From positions 396,081 to 460,080 of the forward strand of contig JAEWHP010000035.1 in NCBI GenBank assembly GCA_023387735.1: a stretch of 64,000 bases of DNA, read 5' to 3'. A model generated the notes under the pieces. It did not search any database. It had not been told where the DNA came from and was given only the letters and a program-made list of their open reading frames with translations. Each line of letters begins with the position of its first letter. The first letter of the stretch is position 1. The stretch comes from Pseudomonadota bacterium (GTDB lineage Bacteria > Pseudomonadota > Alphaproteobacteria > Rhizobiales > Xanthobacteraceae). Shown here in pieces: positions 15,833 to 24,554 of this stretch. The translations under genes were made by a program, and so were the position numbers.

Positions 15833-16246
15833 ATGGCGGAGCCCGCGCGCGCTAAACCAAAGCCCACACCCGAAACGCAGCATTTCTGGGAGGGCACGCA
15901 GGCCGGCGAATTGCGCCTGCAGCGCTGCGACGCCTGCGCCAACGTCTATTTTCCGCCGCGCCCGTTCTGCCCCTCCTGCGCCTCGCGCAAGGTCTCGGTG
16001 TTCAAGGCCAGCGGCAAGGCCAAGCTCTACAGCTACGTCATCAACCACCGTCCGGCGGCGCCCGGCTTCACGCCGCCTTACGCGATCGCGGTCGTCGAAC
16101 TCGACGAAGGCCCGCGCATGATGAGCAACATCATCGACTGCCCGCAGACGCCGGAGGCGCTGGAGCTCGACATGAAGCTCGAAGTCGCGTTCGAGAAGCT
16201 CGACGACAAGATCACCCTTCCTCAATTCCGTCCGGCGAAGGGCTGA
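15833..16246 (+). CDS. Zn-ribbon/OB-fold protein (DUF35 family) partner of the thiolase
   Basis: A 137-residue protein with a rubredoxin-like zinc ribbon (Cys32, Cys35, Cys46, Cys49 in CDACANVYFPPRPFCPSC) followed by an OB fold (KAKLYSYVINHRP...YAIAVVELDEGPRMMSNI). Such proteins pair with SCP-x-type thiolases and bind acyl-CoA or stabilise the complex. The ATG at 15833 has AAGGAGAA 8 bp upstream, which fixes the start inside a longer open frame. Only 5 bp separate it from the thiolase gene, so co-translation is likely. Confidence 0.9.
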   Translation: MAEPARAKPKPTPETQHFWEGTQAGELRLQRCDACANVYFPPRPFCPSCASRKVSVFKASGKAKLYSYVINHRPAAPGFTPPYAIAVVELDEGPRMMSNIIDCPQTPEALELDMKLEVAFEKLDDKITLPQFRPAKG

Positions 16247-16251
16247 GCATC

Positions 16252-17391
16252 ATGCGCAAAAATGCAGTCGCCGTCGTCGGCGCAGCCGAGACCACCGAAC
16301 TCGGCGTCATCCCCAACATGTCGCAGATCCAGCTCCATGCGGACGCGGCGCTCAACGCCATCGCCGATGCCGGGCTGAAACTGTCCGACATCGACGGCAT
16401 CGCCACCGCGGTGGAAACGCCGCAGCAGATCGCCCACTACCTCGGCATCACGCCGACCTGGGTCGACGGCACGTCCGTCGGCGGCTGCTCGTTCATGCTG
16501 CACGTCCGCCATGCCGCGGCGGCCATCGAAGCGGGCCTCTGCAAGACCGTGCTGATCACCCACGCCGAGAGCGGCAAGTCGATGATCGGCAAATTGCCGC
16601 GCTCGATCCCCGCCGACAGCCTGCAGGGGCAGTTCGAGGCGCCGTTCGGCGTCTATGGCCCGCCCAGCATGTTCCCGATCCCGGTGCTGCGCTACATGAA
16701 GACCCACGGCATCACCCATGAGCAGATTGCCATGGTCGCCGTGGTGCAGCGCGAGTGGGCCGCCAAGAACCCGCGCGCGATGATGAAGGACCCGATCACG
16801 GTCGCCGACGTCCTCAATTCGCGGATGATCGCCTATCCGTTCCGCCTGCTGCAGTGCTGCCTCGTCACCGACGGCGGCGGCGCGCTGATCCTCACCTCGG
16901 CCGACCGGGCCAAGGATTTCCCGAAGAAGCCGGTGTACATTCTCGGCACCGGCGAGAGCGTGGAAACGCCGATGGTCAGCCAGATGGAGACGTTCAACTC
17001 CTCGCGCGCCTTCAAGGTGGCCGGCCCCACCGCGTTCAAGGAGGCCGGCATCACCCACAAGGACGTCGACCACCTGATGATCTACGACGCCTTCGCGCAT
17101 CTTCCGCTGTTCGGGCTCGGCGATCTCGGCTTCATGCCACATGAGGAAACCGGAAAATTCATCGCCGACGGCAACACCCGCCCCGGCGGCAAGCTGCCGC
17201 TCAACACCAATGGCGGCGGGCTGAGCTACATGCATTCCGGCATGTACGGCATGTATGCGCTGCAGGAAAGCGTGCGGCAGATGCGCGGCATCGCGCCGGC
17301 GCAGGTCAAGGACGCGAAAATCTCGGTCTGTCACGGTGTCGGCGGCATGTTCGCGGCGAGTGGCACGATCATCTTTACGAACGAGAAGTAA
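16252..17391 (+). CDS. SCP-x-like thiolase family protein
   Basis: A 379-residue thiolase-fold protein opening with VAVVGAAETTELG, the lipid-transfer/SCP-x subgroup start. A nucleophile candidate is Cys79 in TSVGGCSFML. The C-terminal CHGVGGMFAASGTIIF carries the His of the second half. Unlike most biosynthetic or degradative thiolases it works with a separate DUF35 subunit, encoded 5 bp upstream. It probably cleaves a branched or cyclic 3-oxoacyl-CoA. Together with the following MFE-2-like SDR it forms the last two steps of a beta-oxidation-like route. A family A repeat separates it from the SDR. Confidence 0.85.
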   Translation: MRKNAVAVVGAAETTELGVIPNMSQIQLHADAALNAIADAGLKLSDIDGIATAVETPQQIAHYLGITPTWVDGTSVGGCSFMLHVRHAAAAIEAGLCKTVLITHAESGKSMIGKLPRSIPADSLQGQFEAPFGVYGPPSMFPIPVLRYMKTHGITHEQIAMVAVVQREWAAKNPRAMMKDPITVADVLNSRMIAYPFRLLQCCLVTDGGGALILTSADRAKDFPKKPVYILGTGESVETPMVSQMETFNSSRAFKVAGPTAFKEAGITHKDVDHLMIYDAFAHLPLFGLGDLGFMPHEETGKFIADGNTRPGGKLPLNTNGGGLSYMHSGMYGMYALQESVRQMRGIAPAQVKDAKISVCHGVGGMFAASGTIIFTNEK

Positions 17392-17398
17392 CAACCTC

Positions 17399-17478
17399 CG
17401 TCATTCCGGGATGGTCCGAAGGACCAGACCCGGAATCTCGAGATTCCGGGTTCGCGCTCCGCGCGCCCCGGAATGACG
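17399..17478. repeat. Intergenic inverted repeat, family A
   Basis: Arms CGTCATTCCGGG and CCCCGGAATGACG enclose GGTCCGAAGGACC, GAATCTCGAGATTC and GCGCTCCGCGC units. It lies between the thiolase and SDR genes of the same strand. Confidence 0.8.
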
Positions 17479-17499
17479 GAAACAACAGGAGAACTCCCA

Positions 17500-18414
17500 A
17501 TGGCAAAATCACTGCAAGACAAGGTCATCATCGTCACCGGCGCGGGCCGTGGCATCGGGCGCGAGATCGCGCTGCTCTGCGCCGCCGAGGGCGCCAAGGT
17601 CGTGGTCAATGATCCCGGCGGCGCCGCCGATGGCGCGGGTACGTCGGCCGCGCCCGCAGAGGAAGTGGTCGAGGAGATCAAGAAGCGCGGCGGCATCGCG
17701 GTGCCCAACTTCGAATCGGTGGCCGAAGCGATCCCGGCGAGCAAGATCGTCAAGACCGCGACCGATCATTTCGGCCGGCTCGACGGCGTCGTCAACAACG
17801 CCGGCATCCTGCGCGACATGATCTTCCACAAGATGAGCGTGGAGGCCTTCGAGGCCGTCATCAAGGTGCACCTGATGGGCTCGTTCTACGTCTCTCACGC
17901 CGCGGCGCGGATCTACCGCGAGCAGGAGAGCGGTTCCTTCGTGCACTTCACCTCGACCTCCGGCCTGATCGGCAATTTCGGCCAGGCCAACTACGCCGCC
18001 GCCAAGCTCGGCATCGTCGGCCTGTCGAAGTCGATCGCGCTCGACATGGGCCGCTTCAACGTGCGCTCGAACTGCGTCTCGCCGTTCGCCTGGACCCGCA
18101 TGATCGGCACCATCCCGACCGAGACCGAAGCCCAGAAGGCCCGGGTCGAGAAGATCAAGCAGATGGGTCCGGAGAAGATCGCGCCGGTTTGCGCCTATCT
18201 CATGTCCGATGCCGCCAAGGATGTGACCGGGCAGATCTTCGGCGTACGCATGAACGAGATTTTCCTGTTCAGCCAGAACCGGCCGCTGCGCTCGGTGCAT
18301 CGCAGCGAAGGCTGGACGCCGCAGACCATTGCCGAACACGGCATGCCGGCGCTCAAGGATTCCTTCTACAAGCTCGACCGCTCGGCAGACATCTTCCCCT
18401 GGGATCCGATCTGA
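17500..18414 (+). CDS. SDR family oxidoreductase, MFE-2-like 3-hydroxyacyl-CoA dehydrogenase candidate
   Basis: A 304-residue classical SDR with the cofactor loop GAGRGIG (14-20), NNAG (99-102) and the catalytic set Ser152, Tyr165, Lys169 in TSTSGLIGNFGQANYAAAK. The long insert after the first strand (NDPGGAADGAGTSAAPAEEVV) and the extended C-terminus resemble the dehydrogenase part of peroxisomal multifunctional enzyme type 2. A role as (R)-3-hydroxyacyl-CoA dehydrogenase supplying the thiolase upstream is therefore plausible. The start is the ATG at 17500 with ACAGGAGAA upstream; an earlier in-frame ATG at 17473 lies inside the repeat and is less likely. Confidence 0.85.
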   Translation: MAKSLQDKVIIVTGAGRGIGREIALLCAAEGAKVVVNDPGGAADGAGTSAAPAEEVVEEIKKRGGIAVPNFESVAEAIPASKIVKTATDHFGRLDGVVNNAGILRDMIFHKMSVEAFEAVIKVHLMGSFYVSHAAARIYREQESGSFVHFTSTSGLIGNFGQANYAAAKLGIVGLSKSIALDMGRFNVRSNCVSPFAWTRMIGTIPTETEAQKARVEKIKQMGPEKIAPVCAYLMSDAAKDVTGQIFGVRMNEIFLFSQNRPLRSVHRSEGWTPQTIAEHGMPALKDSFYKLDRSADIFPWDPI

Positions 18415-18431
18415 GCAACACGAGGCAGCTG

Positions 18432-18464
18432 AAGGATGGGTTTCGCTACGCTCTACCCATCCTT
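18432..18464. repeat. Short inverted repeat, family D (AAGGATGGGT...ACCCATCCTT)
   Basis: A hairpin with AAGGATGGGT and ACCCATCCTT arms around TTCGCTACGCTCT, just after the SDR stop. It is a short relative of the element at 30601-30677. Confidence 0.7.
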
Positions 18465-18511
18465 CAAGTCTGCTGCGCTGCATCACCATCTCTGATTGCT
18501 TCATCGCGAGT

Positions 18512-18547
18512 CCGCCCGCTTTATGCCTGATTGCGGGCGGATGTTTT
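18512..18547 (+). terminator. Candidate rho-independent terminator
   Basis: CCGCCCGC and GCGGGCGG form a stable stem with a 13-nt loop, followed by ATGTTTTCCTT. It lies between the SDR and the SMP-30-like gene. The loop is long and the T run imperfect, so confidence is modest. Confidence 0.45.
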
Positions 18548-18575
18548 CCTTCCAATAAAAAAACGGGAGGAAATC

Positions 18576-19742
18576 ATGACAAGCTCACTGACCTTTTCCG
18601 ATTCCCACCAGCAAGGCGGCGGTTTCGATCGCCGCAAGATATTGACCGGCGCTGCAGCGCTTGCCGCCTCCGCTGTCACGGTGAAAACGGCTTCTGCCGC
18701 CTCCGTCGCGCCGCTTGGCCAGACCGGCGTGCCGACCACCGCAGCGCCGCCTTTGCCGCTCGGCCCGCTGTCCGGCGCCCGCTATCCGGACGCCCGACTG
18801 GAGTCGATGAAGAAGCCGAAGGTTTCGTTCGGGCCGACGGGCTTTCCCGCCTTCGCCGGCACCATGGCGGTCGAGCGCGTCGCGACCGGCTTCCGCTGGG
18901 CCGAAGGCCCGGTCTACTTTCCGGCCGGGCGATATGTTCTCTTCAGCGACATCCCCAACAACCGCATCATGCGCTTCTCGGAGGATGACGGCCACCTCAG
19001 CGTCTATCGGCAGCCGTCGATGAACTCGAACGGCAACACCATCGATCGCGAGGGACGGCTGATCACCTGCGAACATTCCGGACGCCGCGTCACCCGGACC
19101 GAACTCGACGGCTCGATCACCATCATCGCCGACAAGTACAACGGCAAGAAACTGAACTCGCCGAACGACGCCGTCGTCGCGGCCGACGGCTCGATCTGGT
19201 TCTGCGACCCGGCCTACGGCATCGGCGGATTCTACGAAGGCATCAAGGCCGATGCCGAGCAGGACAAGAAGAACGTCTACCGGGTCGATCCGAAATCCGG
19301 CGATATCAAGATGGTGGTCGACGACTTCGTGCAGCCGAACGGCCTCTGCTTCTCGCCCGACGAGAAGAAGCTCTATATCTGCGATACCGGCTTCACCGAC
19401 GCGCCGGACAACCCGTCGCACATCCGCGTGTTCGACGTCGATCTCGCGGCCGGCAAGCTTTCGAACAGCAAGGTGTTTGCGGACATGCCCAAGCCCAGTA
19501 TTACCGACGGGCTGCGCTGCGATACCGCCGGGCGCCTGTGGTGCTCCGTCGGCTGGGGCGATCCGAACGAGGACGGCGTGCGCTGCTACACGCCTGACGG
19601 CGATCTGCTGGGCAAGATCCACATCCCGGAAACCGTCGCCAATCTGTGCTTCGGCGGCCAGCAGCGCAACCGGCTCTACATCTGCGGTTCGTCATCGCTC
19701 TACGCGGTCTACACCAGCGCGCAGGGTGCGATGAAGCCGTGA
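18576..19742 (+). CDS. Tat-exported SMP-30/gluconolactonase-like protein
   Basis: A 388-residue protein with a twin-arginine signal: DRRKILTGAAALAASAVT (Arg19-Arg20), probably cleaved after an Ala in TASAA. The mature part is a six-bladed beta-propeller of the SMP-30/gluconolactonase/LRE family: GFRWAEGPVYFP, SNGNTIDREGRLITCEH, LNSPNDAVVAADGSIWFCDP and QPNGLCFSPDEKKLYICDT. These contain the metal-binding Glu, Asn and Asp positions. It would hydrolyse a lactone in the periplasm after folding in the cytoplasm. The ATG at 18576 has GGGAGGAA upstream. It stands alone, between a candidate terminator and a repeat. Confidence 0.88.
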   Translation: MTSSLTFSDSHQQGGGFDRRKILTGAAALAASAVTVKTASAASVAPLGQTGVPTTAAPPLPLGPLSGARYPDARLESMKKPKVSFGPTGFPAFAGTMAVERVATGFRWAEGPVYFPAGRYVLFSDIPNNRIMRFSEDDGHLSVYRQPSMNSNGNTIDREGRLITCEHSGRRVTRTELDGSITIIADKYNGKKLNSPNDAVVAADGSIWFCDPAYGIGGFYEGIKADAEQDKKNVYRVDPKSGDIKMVVDDFVQPNGLCFSPDEKKLYICDTGFTDAPDNPSHIRVFDVDLAAGKLSNSKVFADMPKPSITDGLRCDTAGRLWCSVGWGDPNEDGVRCYTPDGDLLGKIHIPETVANLCFGGQQRNRLYICGSSSLYAVYTSAQGAMKP

Positions 19743-19753
19743 GTGGCTTCCGT

Positions 19754-19855
19754 CGTCATTCCGGGGCGACGCGAATGCGTCGAACTATGGTGCGCAATTG
19801 CGCACCTGAGAATCTCGAGGTTCCGGGTTCGCGCTTGCGCGCGCCCCGGAACGAC
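19754..19855. repeat. Intergenic inverted repeat, family A, long variant
   Basis: CGTCATTCCGGGGCGACGC is followed by GGTGCGCAATTGCGCACC, GAATCTCGAGGTTC and GCGCTTGCGCGC units, ending CCCCGGAACGACAG. The module order differs from the element at 8868-8971. It lies between convergent genes, where it could stop transcription from both sides. Confidence 0.8.
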
Positions 19856-19860
19856 AGTGG

Positions 19861-22656
19861 TCACCCGCTATTCCGCAGCCCCGCCGATATGCCGTTGATC
19901 GTCAGCTGAATCCCGCGCAGCACCTGCTCGTCCGGGTTCTGCGCGCGATGCTCCTTCAGCAATTCCACCTGCACGTGGTTGAGCGGATCGAGATAGGGAA
20001 AGCGGTTGCGGATCGAGCGGTCCAGCAACGGGTTGCCCTGCAGCAACCGCTCGTGCCCCATGATGTCGAGCAGCGTCTCGATGGAAGAATGCCATTCGCG
20101 CCGGATGCGGCCAAAAATGCTCTCGCGCAGTTTCACATCGGGCACCAGTTCAGCGTAGCGCGAGGCGATCGCGATCGAGCTCTTGGCCAGCACCATGTCC
20201 ATGTTCGACAGCAGCATGCGGAAGAACGGCCACTCCCGATACAGTTCCTGCAGGAACGGCATGCCCTGCTCCGGATGCTCCGCGATCCAGGTCTCGACCG
20301 CGGTGCCAAATCCGTACCAGCCCGGCAGCATCAGCCGGCATTGCGCCCAGCTGAACACCCACGGGATCGCCCGCAGGTCCTCGATCTCGCGGGTCTTCTT
20401 GCGCGATGCCGGACGGCTGCCGATGTTCAGCGTCGCGATCTCGTTGATGACGGTCGAGCCCCAGAAATAGTCGGCAAAGCCTTCGGTCTCGTAGACCAGG
20501 CCGCGATAGGCGCGAAACGCCAGCGCCGACAGCTGATCCATCGCCGTCAGATATTCCTTGCGCGGCGCGCTCTGGCGGGGATGCAGCAGGCTTGCTTCCA
20601 GAGTGGCGGCCGCCAGGATCTCCAGATTGTTGCGGCCGACTTCGGCGTTGGAATATTTGCTGGAGATGATCTCGCCCTGCTCGGTGATGCGGATCTGACC
20701 GTTCACGGCGCCGCCCGGCTGCGCGATGATGGCGTCATAGCTCGGTCCGCCGCCGCGGCCGACCGATCCGCCGCGGCCGTGGAACAGCCGCAGGCGCACG
20801 TGGTGGCGCTCGAACACTTCGACCAGGCCAATCTCGGCCTTGTAGAGCTCCCAGCCCGAGGTGACGAAGCCGCCGTCCTTGTTGCTGTCGGAATAACCCA
20901 GCATCACTTCCTGCACGCTGCCGCGGCTGTCCACCAGCTTGCGGTAATCGTGCATCGACAGCATCCGGTCCATGATGCCGGATGAGGCCTGCAAATCCTC
21001 GATGGTCTCGAACAGCGGCACGATGTTCACCGCGCTGCGGCCGGACGGATTGACGAGGCCGACCTCCTTCAAGAGCACCGCGACCTCCAGCATGTCGGAC
21101 ATGCCCTTGCACATCGAGATGATGCATTGGGAGATCACGTCGGCGCCGAATTTGGCGTGGGCCTCGGCGGCGGCGCGGAACAGCGCCAGTTCGCCCAGCG
21201 TTTCCTCGCTGTACTTGACGAACGCCGAGCTGAGCGGCCTCGCACTGCGCAGCTCGTTTAACAGGAGATTGACACGGGCTTCCTCGCCGAGCGCGAGATA
21301 GGACATGCCGGGGATCGCAGCATCGAACAGTTCGGCGACCGTGCGTTCATGCACGGCCGAATTCTGCCTGATGTCGAGCCGGGCGAGATGGAAGCCGAAG
21401 CAATCCACGGCGCGGCGCAACAGCCGCAGCCGCCCACGCGCGATCACGCCGGAATTGTTTGCGATCAGCGAGCGATCGAGCACGTCCAGATCGGCCTTGA
21501 ACTCCTTCACACTCGTATAGGGCGCGGCTTCGCCCACCGGCCGGCGGGTGGTTTCGACCTCCAGCCACAGCGCGGTCGCCGTCAGGCGGGCATAGATGCC
21601 GGAGACCGCCAGTCGATACGGCTCGCCGCTCCGATGAGGCGAGGTGTCCGGCGAACGCCCGGCAAGTTCGCGCAATTCGTCGGAGACATCGGCAAGATGC
21701 GCCGCCAGCGACAGCTCCGAGCCGAGCGCATGCAGTTGCTCGAGATAGAAGTTCATGACCCGGCTCGACTGCAGCCGAAGCGTGCCGCGCATGACATCGG
21801 CGGTCACGAACGGATTGCCGTCGCGATCGCCGCCGATCCAGCTTCCCATGGTCAGGAACGACGCCACTTCGCCGGACGCCCCCTCCTCCTGGTTCAGCCG
21901 GTCCTCCAGCGCGCAATGCAGCCGCGGCACCTCGTGCAGGAACGTGTAGTCGTAGAACGAGAGGCCGTTGGCGACCTCGTCGAGCACGGTGAGCTTGGTT
22001 CGGCGCAACAGATTGGTCTGCCACAGCGTCAGCACGGCGCGGCGCAACTGTTCGTCGCTGGCATCAGCTTCCTCCGGCGTCAGCTTCATGCGTTCGCGCC
22101 GGTCGAGCAGCGCCGCGATTTCCATCTCGCGGTCCATCGTGCTCTTGCGGCGGACTTCGGTCGGATGCGCCGTCAGCACCGGACTGACCTGGGCGTCCTT
22201 GAAGAAGCGCAAGAGATCGGCGGCGCTGAAGCCGGCCGCCTTGGCGTGGGACAATGTCTGCGCAAGCATGCTCGCGCGCGGCCCGCCATTGGCGCCCCAC
22301 CCGCGCATCTGGCGAATGTTGTTCTGGTCCTCGGCGATGTTGGCGAGATGCGAGAAATAGCTGAAGGCACGGACGATCCGCACGGTGTCGGCGGTCGACA
22401 TGCTGTCGAGGATGGTTTCCAGTTCCCGCCGCGCCAGACGGTCTTCGTCGCGATGGAACCGGATCGAGGTCTGCCGGATGCGCTCGACCAGGTCGAACAC
22501 CTCCGCGCCTTCCTGGTCGCGCACGGTATCGCCGAGAATCCGCCCCAGCAGGCGGATATCCGTCCGCAGCCGCGCGTCTTCCGCGTCTTCGACGCGATTA
22601 GACCGGGCTTCGGTCTCGGTGGGGATGGTCTCGGAAGGCACGATCTGGGAAGACAT
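19861..22656 (-). CDS. ppc: Phosphoenolpyruvate carboxylase
   Basis: A 931-residue PEPC that carboxylates PEP to oxaloacetate to refill the TCA cycle. Signature 1 is VLTAHPTEVRRKS with catalytic His164. Signature 2 is YSDSNKDGGFVTSGWELYKA. The glycine-rich loop FHGRGGSVGRGGGPSYDAI follows. The C-terminus ends INGISAGLRNSG, close to the usual QNTG end that reaches the active site. The length is typical of bacterial enzymes. I start at the ATG at 22656 (MSSQIV) with GAGGGTG upstream; an in-frame GTG at 22665 adds three residues. It is monocistronic, flanked by repeats on both sides. Confidence 0.96.
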   Translation of the reverse strand: MSSQIVPSETIPTETEARSNRVEDAEDARLRTDIRLLGRILGDTVRDQEGAEVFDLVERIRQTSIRFHRDEDRLARRELETILDSMSTADTVRIVRAFSYFSHLANIAEDQNNIRQMRGWGANGGPRASMLAQTLSHAKAAGFSAADLLRFFKDAQVSPVLTAHPTEVRRKSTMDREMEIAALLDRRERMKLTPEEADASDEQLRRAVLTLWQTNLLRRTKLTVLDEVANGLSFYDYTFLHEVPRLHCALEDRLNQEEGASGEVASFLTMGSWIGGDRDGNPFVTADVMRGTLRLQSSRVMNFYLEQLHALGSELSLAAHLADVSDELRELAGRSPDTSPHRSGEPYRLAVSGIYARLTATALWLEVETTRRPVGEAAPYTSVKEFKADLDVLDRSLIANNSGVIARGRLRLLRRAVDCFGFHLARLDIRQNSAVHERTVAELFDAAIPGMSYLALGEEARVNLLLNELRSARPLSSAFVKYSEETLGELALFRAAAEAHAKFGADVISQCIISMCKGMSDMLEVAVLLKEVGLVNPSGRSAVNIVPLFETIEDLQASSGIMDRMLSMHDYRKLVDSRGSVQEVMLGYSDSNKDGGFVTSGWELYKAEIGLVEVFERHHVRLRLFHGRGGSVGRGGGPSYDAIIAQPGGAVNGQIRITEQGEIISSKYSNAEVGRNNLEILAAATLEASLLHPRQSAPRKEYLTAMDQLSALAFRAYRGLVYETEGFADYFWGSTVINEIATLNIGSRPASRKKTREIEDLRAIPWVFSWAQCRLMLPGWYGFGTAVETWIAEHPEQGMPFLQELYREWPFFRMLLSNMDMVLAKSSIAIASRYAELVPDVKLRESIFGRIRREWHSSIETLLDIMGHERLLQGNPLLDRSIRNRFPYLDPLNHVQVELLKEHRAQNPDEQVLRGIQLTINGISAGLRNSG

Positions 22657-22752
22657 GGCTGGCACCCTCAGAAACTGCCCGGCAATTCCGAGTGTGCAAG
22701 TTTTTTGCCGCAGTGCAAGATAAAGATGGCGGCGGACTCGTCCTGGCGAAGT

Positions 22753-22850
22753 TCCTCATCCTGAGGAGCCGCGAAGCGGCGTCTCGAAGGATGGCCACAA
22801 GGTCGGGGCCTCATGGTTCGAGACGCGCTTTCGCGCTCCTCACCATGAGG
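22753..22850. repeat. Intergenic inverted repeat, family E (CCTCATCCTGAGGAGC)
   Basis: CCTCATCCTGAGGAGC ... GTCTCGAAGGATG is followed by GGTTCGAGACGCG and CTCACCATGAGG, which pair with one another. Related copies lie at 41619-41726 and 43557-43658. Confidence 0.75.
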
Positions 22851-22873
22851 GATCGACCATCTCCGCTGGCGCG

Positions 22874-24418
22874 CTAGATCCTCCGCCCCGCCCGCTCCCA
22901 ATAGGGATCGCGCAGGCGGCGCTTGAAGATCTTGCCGGAATCTTCGCGCGGCAGGTTCGTCTGGATTTCGATGTGTTTGGGCACCTTGTAGTCCGCCAGC
23001 GAGACCTTGAGCTGGGCGCGAACGGAGGCGATATCCAGCGTCACGCCCGGCTGCGGCTCCACGACCGCCATCAGCGCTTCGCCGAACTCCGCGTCGGGGA
23101 TGCCGAATACGGCGCAATCATGCACGCCCGGTAGCGCATGCAGCGCCGCCTCGATTTCGGCGGGGTAGATGTTGACGCCGCCCGAAATCACCATGTCGCG
23201 CTTGCGGTCGCAGATGAAGACATAGCCGTCGGCGTCGATGTAGCCGACATCGCCTGACGTGATGAAGCCGTCGCGATCGATCTCGGCGCGCTTCTCCGGC
23301 TTGTTGTGATAGGTGAAATCCGGGTTGCCTGCGATGCGCGAATAGATTTCGCCGATCTCGCCCTGCGGCAATTCCCTGCCGTCATCGCCAATGAAGCGCA
23401 GTTCGGCGCCGGGCGAGATCTTGCCCACCGTGCCGGGCTTCTTCAGGGCATCCTCCGAGGTCGCGAAGGTGACCGCGCTCGACTCGGTCGAACCGTAGAA
23501 CTCGTAGATCACCGGCCCCCACCACTCGATCATCGCGCGCTTGACATCGGCCGGACATGGGGCCGCCGCATGGATGATATGGCGCAGCGAGGACATGTCG
23601 TATTTCTTGCGGATCTCCTCCGGCAGCTTCATCAGCCGGATGAACATGGTCGGCACCATGAAGATGGTGTCGATCTTCTCGGTATCGATCACGCGCAGGA
23701 ACTCTTCAGGCTCAAAGCGCGGCATGAGCACCAGCGCGCCGCCAAGCTTGCCGCCGCGCAGGCCGAACGAGTTCGGCGCCGAATGATAAAGCGGCCCCGG
23801 CAGCAGGGCGCGGGCGCCCGGCTTGAGGCCGTAGATCATGCTGCGCAAACGTTCGCCATTGGCGACCTGTTCCGGCGTCGGCGCATTGCGGCGCACGCCC
23901 TTGGGATGGCCCGTTGTGCCTGACGTATAGATCATGTTCTGCGGCTGCGGTACCGCCGGCCCGTCATAGCGGGGGAACTGCGTGAGCCAGGATTCGAAAT
24001 CGATCGCGAAGTCGGGCGTCGCCAGATGATCCGGGTTGATCTTGTAGTTCGCAATGATCTCCGGCGGCGTCGGCACGCTGATCGCGGTGACGCCTTCCGG
24101 GATCGCCTCGCGCAGCTGGTGCAGCATGTCGGCATGCGCGATCAGCACCGCGGTGCCGCAATCCTTCAGCACGTAGTTGATCTCTTCCGGCTTGAAGTGC
24201 CAGTTCACGGGCACACCGTAGGCGCCGAGCCGCATCGCTGCATACGCTGCCTCGATGAAGGCGATGTCGTTGCGCATCAGCATGGCGACGCTATCGCCCT
24301 GCTTGACACCGAGCTTCTGCAATCCGCTGGCGATGCGGTCGGCGCGGTCGGCGACCTCGTCATGGCTGCGCCTGCGCTGGCCGCTGATGACGCCGTGGAA
24401 GAGTTGGGAGGTTGGCAT
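22874..24418 (-). CDS. Acyl-CoA synthetase (AMP-dependent acid-CoA ligase)
   Basis: A 514-residue ANL-superfamily ligase that activates a carboxylic acid with ATP and CoA. The P-loop motif is YTSGTTGHPKG (164-174). The A5 and A8 regions are YEFYGSTESSAVTF and SGDVGYIDADGYVFICDRKRDM. The C-terminal catalytic Lys496 lies in REDSGKIFKRRL. I start at the ATG at 24418 (MPTSQLFHG); the open frame further upstream is repeat sequence. It is about 37% of the way to a typical fatty acyl-CoA ligase in obvious features only, so the chain length or aromatic substrate cannot be read. The crotonase upstream on the same strand suggests beta-oxidation. Confidence 0.85.
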   Translation of the reverse strand: MPTSQLFHGVISGQRRRSHDEVADRADRIASGLQKLGVKQGDSVAMLMRNDIAFIEAAYAAMRLGAYGVPVNWHFKPEEINYVLKDCGTAVLIAHADMLHQLREAIPEGVTAISVPTPPEIIANYKINPDHLATPDFAIDFESWLTQFPRYDGPAVPQPQNMIYTSGTTGHPKGVRRNAPTPEQVANGERLRSMIYGLKPGARALLPGPLYHSAPNSFGLRGGKLGGALVLMPRFEPEEFLRVIDTEKIDTIFMVPTMFIRLMKLPEEIRKKYDMSSLRHIIHAAAPCPADVKRAMIEWWGPVIYEFYGSTESSAVTFATSEDALKKPGTVGKISPGAELRFIGDDGRELPQGEIGEIYSRIAGNPDFTYHNKPEKRAEIDRDGFITSGDVGYIDADGYVFICDRKRDMVISGGVNIYPAEIEAALHALPGVHDCAVFGIPDAEFGEALMAVVEPQPGVTLDIASVRAQLKVSLADYKVPKHIEIQTNLPREDSGKIFKRRLRDPYWERAGRRI

Positions 24419-24465
24419 TGTAGCGTTCCGATCTTTCGTCGGGTTCCAGGAATGACTTCGATGGT

Positions 24466-24547
24466 CGTCATTCCGGGATGGTCCGAAGGACCAGACCCGG
24501 AATCTCGAGATTCCGGGTTCGATGCTTCGCATCGCCCCGGAATGACG
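24466..24547. repeat. Intergenic inverted repeat, family A
   Basis: Arms CGTCATTCCGGG and CCCCGGAATGACG hold GGTCCGAAGGACC, GAATCTCGAGATTC and GATGCTTCGCATC units. It lies between the crotonase and the acyl-CoA synthetase on the minus strand. Confidence 0.8.
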
Positions 24548-24554
24548 AATGAAA

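Noticed and set aside
19948..20985. Long + strand open frames inside ppc
   Set aside because: PEP carboxylase covers the region with all expected motifs. The opposite frames are shadows.
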